Origin: Trichoplax adhaerens
Taxonomy: Eukaryota; Placozoa; Uniplacotomia; Trichoplacea; Trichoplacidae
Direction of reading: 5' to 3'
DNA length: 64,000 bases
NCBI RefSeq assembly: GCF_000150275.1
Contig: NW_002060950.1
Location: 418,888 to 482,887 of the forward strand
This document shows positions 56,990-64,000 of this stretch, piece by piece. The notes beneath the pieces are model-generated. The model saw nothing but the letters and a program-made list of their open reading frames with translations. It made no database searches and was not told where the DNA came from. The translations under genes were made by a program, and so were the position numbers. Numbering within the stretch: position 1 is the stretch's first letter; every line of letters starts with the position of its first letter.

Positions 56990-57090
56990 CAGAGTGCAGA
57001 GTACAGTGTTGCTACAGTAGTACTGTACGTACTGTAATAATCCTTATGACGGTACAGTACAGCACACTTCAGTACATACTGTACACTGTA
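56990..57090. repeat. TACWG pentamer group 5' of HPS1
   Basis: TACAGTAGTACTGTACGTAC (from about 57013) and GTACAGTACAG (from about 57051), then ACATACTGTACACTGTA near 57075, lie about 0.8 kb upstream of the HPS1 start codon, directly after the satellite array. Confidence 0.7.
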
Positions 57091-57866
57091 TTCGAACAGC
57101 TATTAAAGGGTAAACACTGTCGAAGAAGATCCTCGATCGCCATCGAAATTTTGATCCTCAAAGCTGATGATAGCAAAAGAATCGGCTAGAAATCATTTTT
57201 AAATAGGTGACTAATCAATTTTGGATTGATAATCATTAATATCATGATTTTTGGCGTCCTTTAAGTCTAATTACAGTCAGATTAGACCGTAAAGTTTCTA
57301 AAATTGAATTCGAAAATCGAAACTATTCACTTGCCAACCGCAAAACGAAAACTATCTTTGACAACATCTACTCAACTGATAGATGGTCATGCCATCATCA
57401 ACATTAATATTTTATCCATTCAAGAAGCTATAACAAGTAGGTAGTGATCAATTGACTTAGAATTAGAATAGTGATCATTTCCTAGCTATTTAACCTAGCC
57501 TATAGATGACGTAGTCATGGTATATCAGGGATAGCTAGGCCGGCAATCGACTTGTATTGCTGAAATCACATTGTACAGTAATATGGGAGAGTGATGGTTC
57601 AATTTTGAAAGCTTATCTTAGGCTAAATTAATGTCTATATATTCTACACCAAATAGTCAGAAATAGACGGTGAAAATGAATCTTTTTTATATCTAATGGG
57701 TACCACGGATCGATTTTAATCTTGCTCTCCATTTGTATTCTAGGTCGATGATAATAAATTATTGAATTAATTATCTTGGTATAATTCTTCCATCCTTCGG
57801 CTACTTTACTCGTGAATAGTATCATTTGAGAAGTGATATTCAACGCAACAATTATAATTCATCACT

Positions 57867-60800
57867 ATGAAGGGTATCATTATTATGAGTGATGCATCGG
57901 AAATTATTTTCTGGTCAGCTGATACTGAGTTAACGGATAGATTAAAGGAAAAAACTATAGAGAAAGGGTTACACAAGTAAGTTAATTTCATCTCACTGTA
58001 TGAATGGTACTGTACATTTTAAAATTGTCTACATGTACACTTGTCCACTACATTGATAAATCTCTTCAATTATTAAATGAAACATAGAGTTACCCATACT
58101 TTATCTACAGTGATTTATTATTTATTGATAGAACAGTATTGAACAATATGGTTCTAGCTAGCAAATAAATTATAAACAAATAAAAGTACTTTATGTTAAT
58201 CCCCGAAAAATAAACATTGATGTTCATTACTGCTCGAAAGCGATACAGTTAATCATAAAATTAACTTTTAATTGCTTTGAATCATGGATGCCCTACTTAT
58301 CCTCTATACAAATCTGATCAATCCAGTCGTCATTCGTTCCCAATTGACTAACTACTATGTACCTCTATGAGTGAATAACTTCATTCATTGACTTGTCAGA
58401 TTTGGCAAGCCAAGTTAGCTTATCAATGTTACGAAAGACATTCGCTAAAGTAGCTAGTCAATTATTGTTTACATCGAGTAATAACTTTAATCTTCTAAAA
58501 TATGAAATGTCATATTGATAAGTGTAGATTATTTTAATACAGTACAGTAAAGTACGTTGTCAAAATATCTTACTATATAAAAATTTTTGAGTGAGTTTGT
58601 AAAAGAAACTAACTACAGTATATCAACCTGTACTAAAAACTGAATATGCCTTATATTTCCTACATCCTGCTGATAAAATTGAAACCTTTCATTTTATCAC
58701 TCTTGAAGTTTATCCAATATCATAGAAATGATCGAATTGTTCAGTTTTAGATCCATTATTTCATTTTTGATAGATTTATAAAATAATTCTTCTTCTGACT
58801 ATTCGTTAATGTAAATCTTAGATACGCAATTAATCAACAAATTTGACTCATATCATATGTTGTCATTATGGTCTGTCAATTTTAGCACGGTCAATGGAGA
58901 TATTGAAGCTGACTTAAGAGACTACGCGTTACTAAATTGGCTACAACCACAAAAACTGACGTTCGTAAGTAGTCAACTTAAACATAGCAATTAATGTAAT
59001 AACGAAACCTATTCATCGTAAGAATAAATACTTATTTGGTGAATGCTCTGTCAACTGCGCTAATAATAACTACAGATTAGATTATATTCATAATTGTAAT
59101 AACGTCAAATTAATGGTCTTGTAAATATCTTATACTAGGATTGTCTAAGTTTTGGCTTGAATAATCCCTTACAATATAGCAAGACAGATGACGGTGTTAC
59201 CATAGTCTACCAGAAGGTATGAAGTTACTGATGGCTTATTCTCATTTTATAAATATAGATAGCATATGTAAAATATGTAAATGTATAAGGTTATTTAGCG
59301 GACTCTAATCATATAATTCTGTTGCTATAACTACTGTTGCTTTCGAATTGCCATGAAAAATAGAAAGAAATTGATGAATTCAATTTTGTATATGATAGCT
59401 TGATGCTTGGTTTTACGTTGGTATTGACGGTGATGAAACTGTTCAAGAAGACACAATTCTGCGCAAAATCCGCATCTGCCATCAGTTGATAAGGCTGCAT
59501 TACGGGCTAAGCCTATCGAAGTAAATATTGTTTGAAGCTTCTATCATAATTAACTGTAATTGTTACGTCGCGTCGAGTAAGAAAATTGCAAGAATTCTTA
59601 CTGTGTCATAGTGTCATTGTGTAGCCATCTCGAAGAACGATCCAACTGCCAATTTACATTGTATCCGTACGATAGTGTTGAGCAGGCAATATTAATCAAT
59701 TCCACCTTTATTAGACTCCTATCTCCCTTAATCTAATACCTACACCTGTAGTCAAATAGACATTTTTCGGTGTATTCGAAGAGTTATAACTAATCATGGA
59801 ATTTTTGCTGTAGGTTTGCTACCCTACAAGGTAACGAACGGCAGAATCAATGGCAGTACTTCGATAGTTTAATCAAATTTTGGTTTCATCTTTGTAATAA
59901 TGAACAGGCTTTCTTGTTTGAGGTATGACGGTGCAATATCGTTATCTATTTGAGGTGCCTAGGATTAAAGTCAAAGCACTACCAACTATATATTTGTTAT
60001 TTCTACTTGTGAAATTATAATGTAATTGCATAGGCGATTGAACGAGTGAGATTGGATTCTTCCTTGAGTCAAATTTGTATTTCAGCAATTAAAGAAGCTA
60101 GAAACTGTCATGTAAAGTACGCAAAATTGTTTAGCACTTACTTTCCAAGCTCTAAGTTAGAGCAAATGGCTTCGCTATTCCTTTAATGTCAATAACCCGA
60201 TATAACGCAATTAACATTAGATCTAGCGGAGAAAAAATTCAACACGCCATGCTTTTACAGAACCATAAAATAATTTCAACCTATTCTAGGTGAATACCGT
60301 ATTTCGATACCAAGCATTAAAATTCGTTAATAATTTTCTCTGTAGCTGATGTGTCCATCTTTAAAACTTTTACTAAGCCTAGATTATAATTATCGATAAA
60401 TTTATAATAGTGAGAATGCTCTGGAATTAGAGTGTGGCGATCTCCTATTAATTATAGGTTTATCTTATTTCTTACTAACTGATGTCAGTCAATCTGTAGT
60501 AAGAGGTAAGCCTACACGATGCAAATATGTGATTTTAGTTCATAGTTATTCTTATTCTTAATAGCTAAAAGTTAGGCATCACTCATATTTTCAGATAACT
60601 TATCTATGTTTTTCATAACTGTGTTTAGACTCTGGTACTGAAGAACACAAGATCGTAAGTACACAAAGTCCTTCTGTCCATGTTACTTGTAGCGAACTAG
60701 CACTTTATACAGGCTTACTATACATATGCACCCGTGACTTCAATAAACCGCCATATCTAAATAATTGCACTAATCTGTAGGATTGCTTTCGACGCCTCAT

Positions 60801-62812
60801 CTTTTTACCGTTTGGAAACTTTGGGTTCATTCCTTTCATAATACACGGAATTAAGATATATTCAGGAATGATTTTCGTATTTGTTTTAAAGGTATAGTTT
60901 TGGGGCAAAATATGATCTAGTAATAGCCATATTAGATAATAGAATTCTTTTCTTAGGTCGAAAATGAAAAAGTAGCAAAATCCCTATGTGATTGTGCTAC
61001 TAAATTGAGTGCAATTATGAGAGAAGATGCAGTGATTAAGAAAGATATGAGAACTAAGATAGCCATGTTTGAAAGCGAAATAAAGTAAAGTATTGCTTTC
61101 GTTGTATATATTATTTTTGAAAGGCAATGTTGCAATAATGTAAAATTGTATGACCTTTATTTTATCTTTAAATAATACTATAACTGATGATACTGTAAAG
61201 AACACTTGCAAGTCTACTTAAAAAGAAGGTAAATATGCTGTATCTTAAGCTAACGCCATCATAAGATGCATAGCATACAATTTACATTGATTCTCTTTGT
61301 AATTTTAGAATCTTGACAATCGTGTCAATAAGTTGATATCATTATGGACTAAATTGCGGAGAGAGGATTTAGAACCCATAAGCTCTGGTAGCTTGCAAAA
61401 TAATCCATCTGAAAAGTATTATGACAAATAATTACGTTTCAATAAAAACTATACAATATGAATTTTTATTAATATTATTTTTCATAGTTATAACTGTGAA
61501 AAACGTCTAGCAATCATAATATATTATTTATAGGACTATACAGATGTTGAATAACTTACAAGGCAGGATAAAGGCTATTTTTAGTTATCTTTTTCCGGCA
61601 AATGCTGTTAGTAGGATAAATATGAATTTAAAATGTTTTACTTTTAATAGGAGCATTGTATTGACAAGAACTCGCTTAAACATTATTATTCAATTTATTT
61701 AACATATAGATTAATTCTGAGGAACTTCCTGGCAACCTAGAAAAAATTTATGGCATACTTAAGCAGAGACTAGATGATTATAAAGATTTTGTCCTGGTTA
61801 AAGGATCTTACAATAATGAAATTGGATTGTAAGTAAATAATGCATTCTTAAACCATTAATACATGCTTGTAAACTTGATTAATTCATGACGATTTTTATA
61901 CAATTTTATACAGTTATAATGACACTTGTCCTAGACTTTTGCACTTTGTCTTTCTAAATCGTACAACCGGAAAAATAATTACACCTTATATTGATACTGG
62001 TGTAAGTAGAGTAATAAGAATAAAAAACAGCAGCATTACTGTTATTTCTTCAATCTAAGTAAATTTATCCAATTTCAGGAATGTGCGGCAAGAGATGTGA
62101 ATTTTGCAGTTGTAAGAATGAACATCTTGGGATATATTAGCTCTTAAAAGGAAATTGTTGTTTGTCAATGATGATAATAAAGATCTTCTCATTGTATTGT
62201 ACTTAGGTAAAAGAATTAAGGCAATTTGGTATCTTTGCTTTAAAGTGTGGATGCAATTACGTAGCTGTTAGAAAAGAAGATTTTTTTTGTACATACCGTA
62301 TGTGGTTCGAAGGGAAATCGGTAAGCAAGAAATATATATATTCACAAATCTATTTCCAATATTCTCGATAGTACGCTCGCAGGTATTTTCCTTACTTCAT
62401 TAGTAACGGTTACAATCTTAAAATGTCAAACTTTACTCGAAATTAACTTGGAATAGCCAATAAGCTTTCTTCTGACTTTCGTAGAATTCAGTAGTAGAGC
62501 CGGAACGTATCATCAAAATAGGAAACATTTATCCACTTGGAACAGTTTGCGGCGATACATTTATGTAATTTTTTGATAAGACGAATGTAACCAATAATAA
62601 TATAATATTTACTTTTCATAATGTACCTTTTCAGGAGCCTAACTAGGTATGGATTTCCGTCAATGTCATCGTCAGTACAATGCTACGAACTATTTACCAT
62701 ACATAGTAATACGCTAACCGAGGATATGATCACACTGGAGAATAATTTTTTAATCAAGATGTTGAAAGAAGAATCAAATCTTGAGAAGGATTCAATATTA
62801 AATACTCTATGA
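57867..62812 (+). CDS. HPS1: HPS1, subunit of BLOC-3 (Rab32/38 GEF)
   Basis: With HPS4, HPS1 forms BLOC-3, a guanine nucleotide exchange factor for Rab32/Rab38 in lysosome-related organelle biogenesis. About 15 exons follow the order of vertebrate HPS1. The start MKGIIIMSDASEIIFWSADT (57867-57976) matches its first longin strand. Next come a weakly conserved exon at about 58888-58968, DCLSFGLNNPLQY (59140-59217), WFYVGIDGDE...HQLIRLHYGLSL (about 59401-59518), QWQYFDSLIKFWFHLCNNEQ (59817-59922) and AIERVRLDSSLSQICISAIK (60034-60111). Further on are GDLLLIIGLSYFL (about 60410-60505), a helical exon (60960-61088), NRVNKLISLWTKLRRE (61310-61428), QRLDDYKDFVLVKG (61713-61828), RLLHFVFLNRTTGKIITPYI (61911-62000), FFCTYRMWFEGKS (about 62207-62322) and the last exon VQCYELFTIHSNTLTEDM. 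It ends DSILNTL-stop. Some mid-gene exons (60290-60750) are uncertain. Overall identity is secure from both ends and the DFVLVK/RTTG core. Confidence 0.88.
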
Positions 62813-63114
62813 TTCACAAACTGTTTATTGTATATCCATGAATATAATAATCATTATAAATGAATTTATTACTCATGAAATTTTTTTAATTGTCTTTTTT
62901 ACGGATATTTTATTCGATTTGAGAGATTAGCCAATAAGAGATTGCAGAGAACTACAAATTAATTGAGCTATGATTATTAATAGTAAATTAAGACGTATTT
63001 ATATTTCTGATACCAGTTTCTAAGATTATGTAACGTAGAATGATATCGATTTTTGATATTATGTCAATAGAAATATGTATGCCTAGTTACTTATGCCACT
63101 GATTGAGCAGATAC

Positions 63115-63300
63115 CTAATTAATAAATATTGCAACGTTCGATAGTTTGTGCAGTGTCATACCATCTTTATATACTACAGGTATGAATTGCCGAATAGATG
63201 CTGCGCCTCTTTCGAAATGTTCGCAATCCAAAATCAAGTATTGAATTACATGCCTAACCATAGCGATAATTCTAACAGATTGCATTAGCTGATTTAATGT
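63115..63300 (-). CDS. Possible terminal exon of an unidentified gene
   Basis: The minus strand encodes LMQSVRIIAMVRHVIQYLIL then DCEHFERGAASIRQFIPVVY and ends KLSNVAIFIN-stop at 63115. The composition is protein-like and richer in Arg/Ala/Gly than shadow frames nearby, and a plausible acceptor (CATTAAATCAG) precedes LMQSV. A GTAAGT donor at about 63362-63367 could end the previous exon. I do not recognise the family. It may be the 3' end of a gene starting beyond the window. Confidence 0.35.
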   Translation of the reverse strand, partial: TLNQLMQSVRIIAMVRHVIQYLILDCEHFERGAASIRQFIPVVYKDGMTLHKLSNVAIFIN

Positions 63301-63867
63301 TTCAACATTAGAGCAGAAAATAAAAATATCGTACATGCAATATTGTACTATCTGTATGGAAATACTTACCCTGGAAATAGCAACTAACGAAAATCAAGAA
63401 TTGCTATGTCATGGTACGTACTTTATGTGATGGAGGTTTCGAAAAGTCTGCGGACGTGGACTCCTTAGGCATTTCACAATAATGATACGAAGGGTTATTA
63501 GAAAGAGAGATATTTATTGTAAAGAATAACTAGGTACAGTGTGGTAGTTACTGGTAGATCAGCGTATAAGCTGTCGTGAAGTAACGTTTGTAGATACCAG
63601 CACTAACAAATGCAACTGAACAAATTTGAGGCAGAAATCATCAGTATTTATAATTTTAGAGAGAGAATACATACAGAGAACAATGTTGTAAATTATATAC
63701 TTCATATACCATAAACAAACTATACAATAGTAAATGATTGTAGGAAATAGCGAAGACTGTAGGTGCTATAAATAACTAAACATGACAAACTATATTTGAG
63801 CATAGTTGAAATAGACTGTTTGACAGGTCTATCAAATGGTAATACTATCCGTTAAATGAGCACATTA

Positions 63868-63905
63868 TCGTAAACCGTCAGCAAAGCGACGGGAGTTTGC
63901 ACTAG
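63868..63905 (+). mobile_element. Helitron-like 3' terminus, same family as 9701-9870
   Basis: CCGTCAGCAAAGCGACGG (63875-63892) folds into a stem (CCGTC/GACGG plus GC/GC). It is followed by GAGTTTGCA (9 nt), CTAG (63902-63905) and T. Hairpin, GAGTTT, spacing and CTAG|T match the copy ending at 9870, 54 kb away, while the flanks differ. The loop and stem change together (CCGTCA/TGACGG there). The 5' end was not found. Confidence 0.65.
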
Positions 63906-64000
63906 TACTTATGAAAAAATCAGAATCGACAATATTCAAATACTGCTTAAGATAGATATAATGCAGATAATAATTTCTAATATAGCGAGTCTGTTAAAAA

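Overview
This is an AT-rich, intron-dense animal nuclear segment. Six multi-exon genes can be read, with short GT-AG introns (mostly about 60-300 bp): RNA polymerase II subunit RPB2, a very long vinculin-family protein, alpha-catenin, the dynein-2 intermediate chain DYNC2I2 (WDR34), short/branched-chain acyl-CoA dehydrogenase (ACADSB) and HPS1. Vinculin and alpha-catenin point to Metazoa. Compactness, intron density and low GC suggest a non-bilaterian such as a placozoan, but that placement is inference.

Layout. 1-2233: no gene seen. 2234-8384 (-): RPB2. 8385-11571: intergenic, with a pentamer array and Helitron-like 3' ends. 11572-21683 (-): vinculin-like giant. 21684-28345: large pentamer array and a minisatellite. 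28346-28837 (+): small intronless gene with Brinker/CENP-B type DNA-binding domains. 28838-37101: gene-poor, with a second large pentamer array and a foldback element. 37102-44130 (+): alpha-catenin; the exon sum is exactly in frame (843 aa). 44643 to at least 47729 (-): DYNC2I2. 49970-53832 (+): ACADSB (417 aa), with a Helitron remnant in intron 1. 55080-56815: satellite-like array of about 170-bp monomers. 57867-62812 (+): HPS1. 63115 onward: a possible exon of an unidentified gene, then another Helitron-like end.

Functional theme. Vinculin and alpha-catenin are paralogous adhesion adaptors linking cadherin-catenin or integrin complexes to actin. Here they lie divergently, 15 kb apart. The alpha-catenin keeps the region that binds vinculin in vertebrate orthologues. 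The other genes are unrelated housekeeping, ciliary, mitochondrial and organelle-biogenesis genes.

Most unusual signals: (1) strand-symmetric arrays of the pentamer TACWG, dense in intergenic DNA, close to several start codons and nearly absent from gene bodies; (2) a vinculin of roughly 1,900 residues with three D4-like modules and two low-complexity linkers; (3) several Helitron-type 3' termini (hairpin, 9-10 nt, CTAG, then T), one beside a PIF1-helicase remnant. Exon boundaries were read by eye from splice consensus, reading phase and family similarity; no search was run.
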